From Rhyzopertha dominica (Eukaryota; Arthropoda; Insecta; Coleoptera; Bostrichidae), in assembly GCA_025024175.1 (NCBI GenBank), contig QCXZ01000137.1, positions 868,001 through 932,000 of the forward strand: a DNA stretch of 64,000 bases, in the 5' to 3' direction. A program made the position numbers and the translations under genes. The notes under the pieces were generated by a model that was not told the origin of the DNA, did no database searches, and saw nothing but the letters and a program-made list of their open reading frames with translations. The stretch's first letter is position 1; each line of letters starts with the position of its first letter. Positions 1-10,369 of the stretch are shown in pieces.

Positions 1-199
1 TACTTCAAGTTGGGCCATTTCATCAACGACTCTATTCCCTGCCCTTTTTTTGTTTACTACAGATCCAGTGTCTTGAAATTTCTGCACGAGATCGAGAATG
101 TACCTAGCGTTAACATTTTTATCGGGGTGCCGTTCGTTAAACACCCTTGCTGACGCACGAGCACAGCTATGCTGTGCTTTCGGCAGTTGAATAAACCAT
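1..199 (-). mobile_element. Mariner-like transposase N-terminus (DUF4817 type), cut by window edge
   Basis: On the minus strand a degenerate reading begins at an ATG at 197-199 and, after a frameshift, reads ARASARVFNERHPDKNV and then LVQKFQDTGSVVNKKRAG. This matches the N-terminal helix-turn-helix region (DUF4817) of insect mariner-like transposases, typically an ARxxxxxFNxRHP block followed by a LVxKFxxTGSVxxKxRxG block. An early stop in the ATG frame shows it is not functional. The rest of the element lies outside the window. The region up to about 935 may be its terminal noncoding part. Confidence 0.6.
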
Positions 200-935
200 T
201 ATCACTTGGACTCTCACTTTAAAATTTCACGCGATTTATAAAAAGGAATGTGAACAAAAAGATGGTCGTGCCAAAGAAGTAGCCAAAAAGTTGAAACAAA
301 AAATTGGAAACACAAAGTAGATAATTATTTAGCCAATTCAGTATAAACTGTCGAGTTGCAACATCAAGTAATGTCGAAAGAAAATTTTAAGTATTTTTGG
401 CATTTTACTTAGGTGTAACAATTATTTTCTAACAAATTTTTTTAGGCTTAAGTAAGGACAATTTTTATTGTAACTGCAAGATAATAAATTTTGTTAAAAA
501 AAGTCCAAAATATTCCATTTTATAAGCCACTTGCTACAATGCACTTTTTGACCCACTACCCCGTCAATGGGTAAAGAATAGTAAAACTAATTACATGGCA
601 AGACTCCTTGTGTAATAAGCTTTTAAATGATGGGTAGTTTCATTTAAAATTTTTGAAGGGGTATCTACCCCGCTAAGAGGGTAAGCGCTATCTATTAAAA
701 ACTTATCTCAAAAGTTGTCCCCCTGCAAACAAAAGTTTACCTGTTTTTGCAAAATTTTAAATTTTTCTTCTATTTAAAGTTATTTAAGGTGTGAAGTTTT
801 CAAAAAATCACCTGGTATATTGGCTTCTGGATAAACTTTTCAAGAACCCTCGAAAGAGTAGTGTTTAAAGCGCCAAATTTGAAAATATTTTTAAACGGAC
901 CATTTTCAGAAAGTTGCACACCCTGTGTTATTTTA
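200..935. other. AT-rich noncoding, possibly terminal part of the flanking mariner-like element
   Basis: No convincing ORF. The stretch is AT-rich with two CTACCCCG-type blocks near 555-575 and 660-675, and a CACCCTGTGT string at about 921-930. That string resembles the ends of the mariner-like elements elsewhere in the window. It may be a long terminal region belonging to the transposase fragment at 1-199, but no matching inverted end is visible. Confidence 0.3.
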
Positions 936-1063
936 AGTTGTTTAACTTTCAATCATCCAGTTTCAGTGTAGTGATGTCAAAAAAAACGTAAAATTCTTAG
1001 ACGTAGGTATGCTTTGAGCAATTCAAAACCCGTAACTACATGTTTATTTCCAAGATTTTTTCG

Positions 1064-1420
1064 CACGTATACAGCGGTGGCTCCATCTTCGCCCGTTATT
1101 CTCTTCAGGGCAAGCAACAACTGTCACTCCACCCCAGGCCGGCTCCTTGAGGGCAGGGATGTAGTGTCTCTTGTGCCCTCGAAAAGCTCTTGACTATATG
1201 AAGTGGCCACTCCAAACGTGCCGATCGTTCATTTGATAAATCTGCCCGCCTGACTTTTCGGTCGTTAACAAAACACTCGAGCGAAGCAATCTGGGACGCT
1301 CATCAACACCCGAAAATTGTTTTTCGGTGTCTAACGAATTCGCGATCATGGTTCATTAGAATGGGCGCCGAAAGAAAATTTGCAAGACGGGGTGCTGTCG
1401 AGTTAAGAGATACGTGACGG
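1064..1420. other. GC-richer unique island, no gene seen
   Basis: This segment is clearly less AT-rich than its surroundings and contains CpG-containing words (CACTCGAGCG, GGGCGCCG). It has no long ORF and no repeat match within the window. It lies between two transposon remnants and may be old unique sequence or conserved regulatory DNA. Confidence 0.25.
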
Positions 1421-1723
1421 AAATCGATTATTTATTATTGTAACAAGCTATTAAAGTAATTTTATAAACACCTTTACTTTCTAAATGTACTGTATCTTTA
1501 GTAGAACTTAAAATTTTATCAATAACTACAGTAGTGTGCAAATTAATGTGAACACAGCAAAATTTTTAGAAGTTTATTGTTTTTGGTAGTTGGCAACCCT
1601 TTAATTTCAATGTAGCTGCCATTTTTTACACAGTTCTGACTGTGAGTGAGTATTAAGACATACCACACTACAGACGCGTTGTAAATTTTGTTGTTTTGAA
1701 TTATTTGCTCTTGGTGAAGTAAG

Positions 1724-2640
1724 GTGAAGGATATTTCTCCAAAAAAACGCACTAAGATTGTTACTTTGAGTGCACACACATCAATGACTCAAAGAGATAT
1801 TGCCAAAGAGTGTAATGTGAGTTTGGGAGCCGTTAATAAAATTTTGAAGTCAAAAAAGGACACAAGGACAATTGAGGTGAATAGAAAAGGGAAATGTGGA
1901 GGAAAAAGGAAGACAACAGCATAAGTGAAAGTAAGCTAAACCCTAGAAAAACAAGCCAAGAACTTCAGCAAGACTTGGCACACGCTGGAGTTATCATTCA
2001 CGACTCTACTGTACGAAAGCGATTAATGGAAGGTGGAAGAAAAACAGATAGACTTCAAAAGAAACAGTTGTTAGATCGGGTGAAAAAATATGTGACCTGG
2101 ACTGCCGAGGATTGGAGGAAAGTATGTTTTCAGACGAGTTATTTTTGGTACAAAGGCAGCGATCTCGGTAAGTAAGAAAAAGTGACAACGAAAAACTTAC
2201 AGCAGCTCACATTGACGAAACGGTTAAACATCCGTTAAAAAAGATGTTCTGGGACTGCTTTTATGCCAATCGAAGGCATGATGAACTCTCAAAAATACAG
2301 ACTTGTTAGACCAGAGATTGAATGCAGAACTAATAAAATTGAATGCAGATGGCCAAGCAGTGTTTAACAAGACTCTGCTCCTTGTCATTTGTCCAAAATG
2401 ATGGTGAAACATTTAAAGACAATTGTAAAAGCTAAACTTCGTAAAATAGATTGCACAACAAAAATTAAACTGATTGATGCTGTAATTCAAATATGGTTTG
2501 AGGACCAGCAAATAACCGAAAGCTATAAAAAAAACTCATTGATTCTATGCCAATGCGTGTTGAAGAAGTTATTAAAGCGAAAGGAGGACATATTATATCA
2601 TATTAAAACAATTTCAGTTGTTTGTTTTTCAATTTCATAA
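1724..2640 (+). pseudogene. Tc1-like transposase pseudogene
   Basis: The first frame shows a Tc1 helix-turn-helix start (MKDISPKKRTKIVTL, then MTQRDIAKECNVSLGAVNKI). A second frame from about 1920 continues with NPRKTSQELQQDL and HDSTVRKRL, the second DNA-binding subdomain. The distal part retains the C-terminal Tc1 pattern (LRKIDCTTKIKLIDAV, IDSMPMRVEEVIKAKGGHI) in different frames. The first catalytic region reads FQTSY where an SDE-type acidic motif is expected. At least three frameshifts and several stops rule out activity. In intact relatives the protein cuts and joins transposon ends at TA sites. Confidence 0.85.
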
Positions 2641-2643
2641 ATA

Positions 2644-4226
2644 TACAGGGAATTACCTAAGTAATCTAAAATATTATATGGGGCGCTTTGTCACTCAATT
2701 TTAAGACGAAAAGTTCATATAAACATGTGTGATAAGTCTTGTCGTTAATGAGGTACAGGGTGTTGAATTGTTTGTAATAAATCAGGTCTGAGTGTATTTG
2801 AAATTAATTTTTCCTGGTGACGCTACTGGTTTTTAAAAGTTATACAAAAAACATGTTTATTCTAAGTGGCCTTTGGAGTAACGTTGACAAATACTGTGTC
2901 AAACCTAAAAGCAACGCAAAAAACGAACAAGAAATTTTTATAAATACGACCTTTTTGTGTTAAGTTAACAACGATGCCTGTGTTTACTAATGCTGAAATG
3001 GCTAATATGCACTTTTTGTATGGATTAGCGAATGGTAATGCCTTAGAGGCTAGACGTATGTATGCCCAGCGTTATCCAAATAATCGTTTACCATGTTCAG
3101 ATACGTTTACTAAGCTACATATTCGTTTACAAGAAACTGGAACTTTTGCCAAAACAAAGGATATTATTGGACGACCCAGAATTGTGAAAATTCCACAATT
3201 GGAAAACCAGATTCTTCAAGTGATTGATCAACATCCAGAAACGAGTACCAGAAAAATTGCTGATGAACTAAATGTTGGTAACAGAACTGTTGGAATATTT
3301 TAAAAGATAACTTACTGTATCCATATCACGTTCAACGTGTACAACATTTGCTACCTACTGACTATCCGCTTCGCATACAGTATTGCCAATGGATTTTAAA
3401 TAAAATCGCAAACAATCCCAATTTTGCTGCCAATATTCTGTATACGGATGAAGCCAACTTTTCAAGACATGGCATTATGAATTTTCATAATAACCCATAT
3501 GGGCAGATGTAAATCCACATGCCATAAGTGTAAAACGATTTCAACAAACATTTTCGGTCAATGTTTGGCTTGGCATCATCGATGATTATTTACTAGGACC
3601 ATTTTTCCTTCCTGCACGGTTGACCGGTGAGACATACCTTAATTTTCTAGAAAATGAACTTCCAGTTCTTATGTAAGATGTACCTCTTATTATTAGAAGG
3701 CGCATGTGGTTCATGCATGACGGAGCTCCTCCACATTTTTCAGTGATTGTACGCGAGTTTTTAAATAACGTTTTTCCAGACCATTGGATCGGACGAGGAT
3801 CTCCACACCCGTGGCCCCCTAGATCACCGGGACACAATCCTCTGGATTTTTGTGTGTGGGGATATTTGAAATCGCTCATTTACACAACTCCAATATTAAA
3901 CGTACAAGATCTTCAAAATCGTATCATACAAGGCTGTAATGTTATTCGTAACAATCCTGGTATCTTCGAACGTATTCGGCAATCAATTAGACATCGAGCA
4001 GATGCTCGCATTTTAGCTGCAGGTGGACATTTTGAACATATGCTCTGAAATGTACTATTTTTTCTTTATGTTTAACACATGTTGTTGCTTCTAATAAAAT
4101 AATAAAACACCCTGTGTCTCATTAACGACAAGATTTACCACACATGTTTATATGAACTTTTCGTCTTAAAATTGGGTGACGAAGCGCCCCAAATAATATT
4201 TTAGATTACTTAGGAAACACCCTGTA
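2644..4226 (+). mobile_element. Mariner-like element with 120-bp inverted repeats nested in the Tc1-like element
   Basis: Inverted repeats 2644-2763 and 4107-4226 match over about 120 bp with only scattered mismatches. Both ends read TACAGGG, and TA duplications flank it at 2642-2643 and 4227-4228. The inner border of each repeat carries the terminal word again (2754-2764, 4106-4116). It encodes a DUF4817-type mariner-like transposase. The insertion point is just after the Tc1-like transposase reading frame. Its repeats are much better preserved than those coding frames, consistent with a younger insertion. Confidence 0.9.
2974..4048 (+). pseudogene. Mariner-like (DUF4817-type) transposase pseudogene
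   Basis: The ATG at 2974 opens a good N-terminal domain: MPVFTNAEMANMHFLYG, then ARRMYAQRYPNNRLPCSDTF and LQETGTFAKTKDIIGRPR. This is the helix-turn-helix arrangement of DUF4817 transposases. The frame breaks at about 3300. Later frames give the first acidic motif (YTDEANFSRHG), the second (MHDGAPPHF) and the third region RSPGHNPLDF, ending at a stop at 4046-4048. The third catalytic Asp, expected in RSPD, reads Gly. Together with the frameshifts this marks a dead copy. The ORF sits centrally between the 120-bp inverted repeats. Confidence 0.85.
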
Positions 4227-4969
4227 TAGATAAACCAGTATGTTGTTGATTTTTCAATAGATCATTTGTGTTTACGTTAATTCGCACACTACTGTAAAAT
4301 ATCACACTTTCCTCTTTAATTTTTCCGAACTTAAAACAAACTCCTAGCTGAGGATTTACTTGATTTGGAAGAGCACTTTCATTAAAAATTGACCAGATAT
4401 TCTTATTATAACCATTTCTCAATAGATGATATATTTCTTTTTGTAAAGAACTTTCGTCTGAGATTCTCTGTGCTCTAGCAAATAACGTCCTTATAAGACT
4501 ATTCTTTTGAGAGGGAGGGTGGTGAGATGTGGCATGTAAATATCAGTCTGTGTGTGCTGATTTTCTGTAAACTTGTGTCCTAACTGTCCAGTGCTTACTC
4601 TGTAAATTTAGTTATCCAAGAAAGGTAAATTACCATTGTTTCTAATTTCACAGTAAATTTTATGTCAAGATTTTGACTGTTCAAATGATTTAGAAATCTA
4701 CCCAACTTTTCTTTACATAAACAAATTTGTCACTATAGAACTTAGAGGTGAACACATTGCACAACCTGATGTTTGTTCATAAAAAGCTATCTTGTTACCT
4801 ATAGTGGATCTCTATTATATTTGGATTTAGAGATGAAGTCTAAGCTTATTAAAAATGAGAAAGTTATTCTGTAATCTTGATCTCATTTGAATAGAGTCGC
4901 AGATTCACTTAAACAATCTAAAACCAGTTAGTCATTGATCAGTTTTTGGTAACATTAACACAAAAATAA

Positions 4970-5385
4970 TTTTCCATATTGGCCAATGCTACTTCAGGGC
5001 ATATATTCGACAAAGTACATCACAATAACCGTTTCTATTCCGGCAGCTGTTGTCCAAAAATCAAACCAACCTGCAACCTGACACCCATTATACTATACAT
5101 CCTAAATATAATATGCCGTAACAGTATCACAAAACCTCACCTATTTCAATACCAGGATCTCACAAAAGAAAGCTGTCGCTCGTTGTGAGAGAACTGTGTA
5201 TGTACGACATAATCACGATACAGTGGCGGAGAACGTTGCTCGAAACGAGATATAGTTCCGTGATTCTCGGTCTCATAATTTGTAGTATAGAAAATATTTC
5301 GCCATTAACTAACATTATGTCTATATACGAAGGCATGCTGATATGTATTTGGCTCACCATATAAAACATCACAATATATTAAAGC
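4970..5385. other. No gene seen
   Basis: Short AT-rich stretch between two PLE copies. Only short ORFs without recognisable domains are present. Confidence 0.3.
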
Positions 5386-5397
5386 AAAATTTAATCT

Positions 5398-6662
5398 TCG
5401 AGGGTGAATGCTTTCCAGCGTCCATAATATAAGATAATATTTTCTCGTTGTCTCTTGGAAACAGTGACAAAATGTTATTAGTCTGACGTATCCATTACAC
5501 CTGTAATCTTTGTCAAAAACGAAGAACCTCAAAATTTGCCTGACACAAGCTCAAACAAAATTTTGAAAGTAAATAAACAAATCACCAAGGAAGCGAGACG
5601 TCATAGAAACAACGTGCTAACCTGATAAAAAAGAACCTAACGACGGAAAAGGAACTACCTACCCACTAGATATACACGAACTACTTGGTAAAAGATAACT
5701 ACAAAATAGCCTTCCAAATGTCACCTAACACATAATTTCCACAATCCCTATTAAAATTATTGGTATTCCTACAAATTTCTATAGCTTCTTTTATTAGACG
5801 TTTGTGATAATATTTTTCTCTATGTAAAATTTATGTTTTATCAAAGTCAATCATGTGTTTAGTCAAATATGAGTGTTCTTTCAACTTGCCGCAATAACAA
5901 GTAATTTTGTAAACACCTTCACTTTCTACATGTACTTTATCTTTAGTAGAACTTAAAATTTTATCTAATTTATAATATGTACTATCAACAACTAAAATAT
6001 CGTGTTTTCTAAGCATCCTCTTTAATTTTTCCGAAAGGCCTTGTACATAAGGCAAACTCAACTTCAATTTACTTTGTCCTGACTGAGAGTTTACATGATT
6101 TGGATGAGCACTTTTATTAAAAACTGACCAAATATTCTTATTGCTACAACCATTTCTCACTAGCGCTGATTTAAGATGATATATTTCTTTTTGTAAAGTA
6201 CTTTCGTCTGAGATCCTTTGTGCTCTAACAAATAACGTCCTTATAAGACTATTCTTTTGAGAGGGAGGGTGGTGAGATTTGGCATGTAAATATCTGTCTG
6301 TGTGTGCTGGTTTTGTGTAAACCTTGTGTCCTAACTGTCCAGTGTTTATTCTGTAAATTTGGACATCCAAGAAAGTTAAACTACCATTGCTTTCTAATTC
6401 CATAGTAAATTTTGTCAGGATTTTGACTGTTCAAATGATTTAGAAACCTACCCAACTCTTCTATACCGTGGAGCCAAATAATAAAAGTATCACCTACGTA
6501 CCTATAAGCTTTAAGATGAGAACTGTTTATCGCTACCTGTTCAAAATTTTCCATAAATAAATTGGCTACTACAGGACNTAGAGGTGTAACCGAAACGTCA
6601 GACTAATAACATTTTGTCAGTGTTTTCAAGAGACAGCGAGCTTTCCGAGAAGATATTATCTT
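5398..6662 (-). mobile_element. Penelope-like element copy b, 5'-truncated, with inverted tail
   Basis: Minus-strand PLE fragment. From high to low coordinates it has an inverted tail (6584-6662, plus orientation), reverse-transcriptase C-terminal part, linker, endonuclease remnant and 3' UTR (5398-5760). A 12-bp direct repeat, AAAATTTAATCT, lies immediately outside at 5386-5397 and 6663-6674 and fits a target-site duplication. The tail repeats, in opposite orientation, sequence from the element's own 3' UTR (compare about 5440-5510). Inverted 3'-end fragments at the 5' end are a known PLE feature. Confidence 0.85.
5831..6403 (-). pseudogene. PLE reverse transcriptase C-terminus plus deleted endonuclease
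   Basis: A 190-codon open stretch reads MELESNGSLTFLDVQIYR, then KPAHTDRYLHAKSHHPP, and later LKRMLRKHDILVVDSTY and YKITCYCGKLKEHSYL. It is co-linear with the copy at 52864-53840 but has lost the core of the GIY-YIG endonuclease: the CYISQ-to-GTR block and a second block after LKEH are gone. It stops at MIDFDKT because one substitution makes a TAA. In active PLEs the reverse transcriptase and endonuclease are one protein, so this piece cannot function. Confidence 0.8.
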
Positions 6663-6779
6663 AAAATTTAATCTAGTTGAAGCGTCACAGAGAATGATTC
6701 GATTGGGTATAAGAGAGCGTTGAAAAAATAACTTCTTGTTCAAGAAAGAAGCCCATTTTTAATTTTAATTGGGACAGCT

Positions 6780-7282
6780 TGTAGACCAAGGAATTAACGA
6801 AAATGTCCTTGGAAGAAAAGGTTTTTTGTTGTGGCATCTGATGGAGACGTTAATCGTGTGGCTTTATTTGAAAAATTTATAGGATTACGTCCAACTCATA
6901 CACAGAAGATTGTTCGTGTAATATAAGAAACAGAAAATGCACCATCCAGCCTTGTGGCATCCATATCTTTTCTATAACACCTGAGAAAGTTGCTATGTAT
7001 CTCAAATTTGAAAGTCCAATCATGTATACTGGTCACGACATTAGAAGATCTTTAGCAACTTTTCTTGTTAATGCCGATGGAGACATATTAGATTTACAAG
7101 AACTTGATGGTTGGGAATCGAGAGAGAATTTAGAAGACAACTTAAGTAAGAAGGTTTCCATTGCGCGAAAAATTCAAGTCTCTGTAAACACTGCGTTATC
7201 TAATAAAAACACTATCGAACAGAAAAAGATGTTGCTGGTCAAAATGCCTATTATTTTGGAGACGTGTATCTATAAAATTTGA
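6780..7282 (+). pseudogene. Tyrosine recombinase remnant (Crypton-like)
   Basis: From about 6850 a degraded frame reads ALFEKFIGLRPTHTQK. After a frameshift an open stretch (6995-7282) reads KVAMYLKFESPIMYTGHDIRRSLATFLVNADGDILDL (split: MYLKFESP, YTGHDIRRS, LVNADGDILDL), then ELDGWES. This is the C-terminal catalytic part of Crypton-type tyrosine recombinases in animals (usual form: leucine-rich KLENP, YTGHxxRRSxAT, LKRHGGWKSSTVAEGY). The H-x-x-R box is kept. No Tyr is seen at the position of the usual EGY nucleophile, so the copy is presumably inactive. Confidence 0.65.
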
Positions 7283-7591
7283 AAACTGTCAAAGTGTTTA
7301 TGTCAATGTTCTGAAGCAATAGTTTTGAAATAACACTCGTATCTAGACTATTATGAAATGATAACTAACGTATCATGTGCTACTAAGCTATTGTGACGTA
7401 TTAATTATCGAAACTGCCGAGCACCCAAATTTTTAATGATAGGATAATAGCATTTAATATAACTATTTTGCTAAGCAAAACACTACTTCATTAGTTCGTT
7501 AAAAAGGGGTGGGAAAACGTCCGTATTAAAACAAAATATCGGCAAAATGCGCCACCGCCACCACTGCACCTTGTATATCGTTATTCAATTG

Positions 7592-7998
7592 TAGTGAACA
7601 ATGGGGTTCTCGGGGGGTGTATCGTGAGGGGTGAGAATCGCCCAGAGGCGCTTCCATTCTTCGGGTTCAATTTTGTGTGTATGTCATCGAGAAACGTGAC
7701 TCAACTGCATAAATACAAACCGGGGGTGAGTGACGGCCATATTGGCGGGCAGAGTGTCATTATATCGGGGATGGCTTTATTGAACGGGGATTATGCGATT
7801 TGGGAGTCGAGTGTGCGAATTAAGGTGGACGAAAACAGGGAGATCCGGAACAGAGTTTTTTTTTTTCGATTCTGGAACTGTCATGGTCGAAAACTGTACA
7901 TTAGTCTAGTTTTTTATATGCTTATCGGAAAGCTCCGTTTTTTTCTAAAAAATAAGGACGGAAATGTACAAAATAGCTTTATCACAAAATATTCCTAA
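7592..7998 (+). other. Unassigned open stretch, possible isolated exon
   Basis: A GC-richer block reads open from just after TTCAATTGTAG (possible acceptor ending at 7591) through VNNGVLGGCIVRGENRPEAL, FNFVCMSSRNVTQLHKYKPG and on to about 7860, where a T-run starts. A GGGGTGAGT donor-like site follows KPG near 7721. I do not recognise the protein. Composition differs from the AT-rich surroundings. It could be an exon of a gene lying mostly elsewhere, a mobile element fragment, or chance; neighbouring exons were not found. Confidence 0.25.
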
Positions 7999-9260
7999 AT
8001 GGTCTACAAGGTGGTATTTTTGTTACACAAATAACTAAGGTCTAGTTCCTGATAGTCGCAGAACACGTCATCCAATAGGTATCCATTAAATGGATGGCAT
8101 TAGATGCTGGCATATTAAATCAATTTTACTCAAACATGATAATTTAGACATATTTTGTTAATTAGGTACGAATTTATACATGAATGTGTCCTATGATTGA
8201 GTTTTATTTTTGACAGTTTGTTCTAGTGTATGTACAAAACACAACTATCACGACTAAAATTTTAGATCCATAGTAGATTTATTACTAAAGGTAGAAATGC
8301 TACAAAAGAAAAAAAAACTGAAGATGGATAGTGGTTGTGTATGGATTAAGTTAAGATGCAATTACCGTAAAACTTTCAACTGCATGAAGAACAACATGAT
8401 AATGAAAATATTTGTATATATCTTTATCCTAACAGAATAACTTGTTAGCATAGAGATATGTAAAAATACACATGAGAGATTGGAAGCAGTATGTAATCTT
8501 TGATGTAAAAGTACACAAAGGTTACGGCATATACATACTGAACATTACTTGGTGATAAAAAAATAAAAATAAAAAAAGCAGAGACCATCAAACAGGTAAA
8601 GATAAAAGTAAAAACAATAGAAGCAATTAGAGTGTACAAACTAACAGAAAATGAAATCGAAGCCAAGTATAAAGAGTTTGAGCAAAAGATATCCCAATAA
8701 CAAAGAGAGTACAAAGAGTTGAGGAATTACATTACTAAATATAGGAGCAAGGGTGTACGAAATTCTGATGGAAGCAAAATCTAGATATACAACAAGGACA
8801 ATGTTTAGAAATTTTGCACTCGATGACACTCGATGTTATCCATAGAAAGATGATGTAGAAAAGCGTGAAGAAAAGAGATGTAGATAAGTTGACAACAAGC
8901 ATAGTCTTATACTCGAAATAAATATATGGGGACCCAACAATGTTTATCAAGCTGATGGGCAATACATTATGTGAACTACTCAATACGATTAACAAAATTA
9001 AATTACTGCGATGTGATCTAACCTTCGAAATGGAGCTGCGTTAACCTTCACGTGGAAAAGTATGTGTATTTGATCATTTTCCGATACGTTATCTTACTTC
9101 AGTTCTCCTTATCGCTAGAGGGTGTTTTCAGAGCTAAACATGTAATTCCGCACTATATACACATGCTTATGGATAAAATACTTGTATTATTTATTTGTTG
9201 CATGTCATATCTTATAAGAAATCAGCTGTGTATGTAAGTAATTCGTGGATTTGCTAACGT
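7999..9260. other. No gene recognised
   Basis: AT-rich sequence. The plus strand at 8640-8960 reads, with many stops, lysine/glutamate-rich fragments (AKYKEFEQKISQ, EYKELRNYITKYRS) followed by NIWGPNNVYQADGQYIM. It looks like a decayed coding sequence, perhaps retroelement, but I cannot name it. Confidence 0.2.
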
Positions 9261-9267
9261 TATGACA

Positions 9268-9790
9268 AAGGCCAGATATTGCAAAATAAAGATCTACGCC
9301 TTTTAAACAATAGAAGCCTGAAAAAGAAGACTCACCCGTTACCCAGATGTAAAATCGAACTTCCTACAGCTTCCTTATGCACCGGAACACGTATCACGTA
9401 ATTCTACACTAACACAGCACGCACAACAATAAAGTCTAAAACACTCAATCGCGAAATACGTTCTCGAAAATCCGTTTTATAAAAATGCGAACGACGCGTG
9501 AACGCTTTGGGCGCTTCACTTGTACTAAAACGCAGTGATATCTACAGAAGTTGTTTAAATAAAAAATTGTTTACACTAAAACGAACGACGTAGCGGACGG
9601 CAAAAAACTATAAGACGCAAAAACTGAGTATTTTCATGAGCTCGGATACAGCGATCGGAATTAAATTTGGAGTCGGCGATCGGAAGATAGTTTTGAGAAC
9701 GTGATAACGAATTTTGTAATTTTGATGTCGCCAAAGTGGTAATTAGGCACTCGCTATACATATCAGAGTCGAGATCACACAGTATTAAAC
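9268..9790 (-). repeat. Unclassified interspersed repeat, copy 1 (promoter-like on minus strand)
   Basis: This block of about 520 bp is homologous over its length to 19565-20105, with shared words such as ATTGCAAAATAAAGATCTAC and TCTACACTAACACAGCACGC. Read on the minus strand it holds a TATA-like TTTATAAAA (9475-9484) and, about 140 nt downstream, a consensus donor GGTGAGT (9330-9336). No coding domain is seen. It could be a duplicated promoter and first exon, an LTR, or an unknown transposon end. Confidence 0.6.
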
Positions 9791-9799
9791 AAGAATCAT

Positions 9800-10360
9800 G
9801 GCCATTTCTGACTACATGATTTTATGCAGCAAGTTTTTCATTCTTTTTAATGTTATTTTGGGTCCTGATAAATAATATTCTGGTTGTCTGTGGCATATTT
9901 ATATTATTTATCAATTCCTAATGGCGCTTTATGACACTAGTTTTTTTTTAAATACTAATCTTATTTGAATGCTTTCGAATGTGCCTTTAGTGTGAAACAC
10001 ATTGAATCACGTAAATAGGCTGTAAAAGCTTCACCCTTTTTGTCAGATAGCTAAGGAGATCGCTTTGGCCTAACGGTCATTTCCAAACAGCACTAAAAAT
10101 TTATTGAACGTAGATTTGTAGAATTTCGCACACGTATAGGGGTGAAAAGTATCTTGTGTTATATAAAGAATCAAATCGAAAAGTACCCCATCTGCGGTAG
10201 TGCTCTCTAACGACAAAGATTTTAATTGAAGGAAAAACAGCCATCCCTAACTGTAATTTGCTTGTTCCGTTTCCATTTGGGCCTGGTATACTTTCAGTGA
10301 TGGTGTCGAATCTTTCCTATTTCCGAAAGCTTCATGATTTTATGACGAGGTGTAAAGTGC
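9800..10360. other. No gene seen
   Basis: AT-rich sequence between the repeat and the LINE remnant. I see no ORF with recognisable domains and no repeat match inside the window. Confidence 0.3.
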
Positions 10361-10369
10361 TGAATTAAA

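Larger units (their letters stand above)
1529..4294 (+). mobile_element. Tc1-like DNA transposon, itself interrupted
   Basis: The terminal inverted repeats start CAGTAGTGTGC: left end 1529-1554, right end about 4269-4294. Each is flanked by the TA target duplication typical of Tc1/mariner (1527-1528 and 4295-4296). The transposase gene runs from an ATG at 1724 to about 2640. It is broken by frameshifts and stops, and the element is interrupted at 2644-4226 by a second transposon. Confidence 0.85.
1433..4960 (-). mobile_element. Penelope-like element copy a, interrupted by a Tc1-like element
   Basis: Minus-strand segments 1433-1526 and about 4297-4960 are homologous to the PLE copies at 5398-6662 and 52620-54650. 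They cover the linker and start of the endonuclease (low coordinates) and the reverse transcriptase (high coordinates), including a GCAM-SPLSS string equivalent to GCAMGSPLSP in the third copy. About 130 bp are missing between the YVDD and SPLSP regions compared with the other copies. Many stops and deletions show it is dead. A complete Tc1-like element sits between the two halves. Confidence 0.75.

Noticed and set aside
8445..8995. Hydrophobic minus-strand open frames resembling membrane proteins
   Set aside because: They reflect translation of A-rich sequence in reverse (Phe/Ile/Leu-rich by composition) and have no family features.
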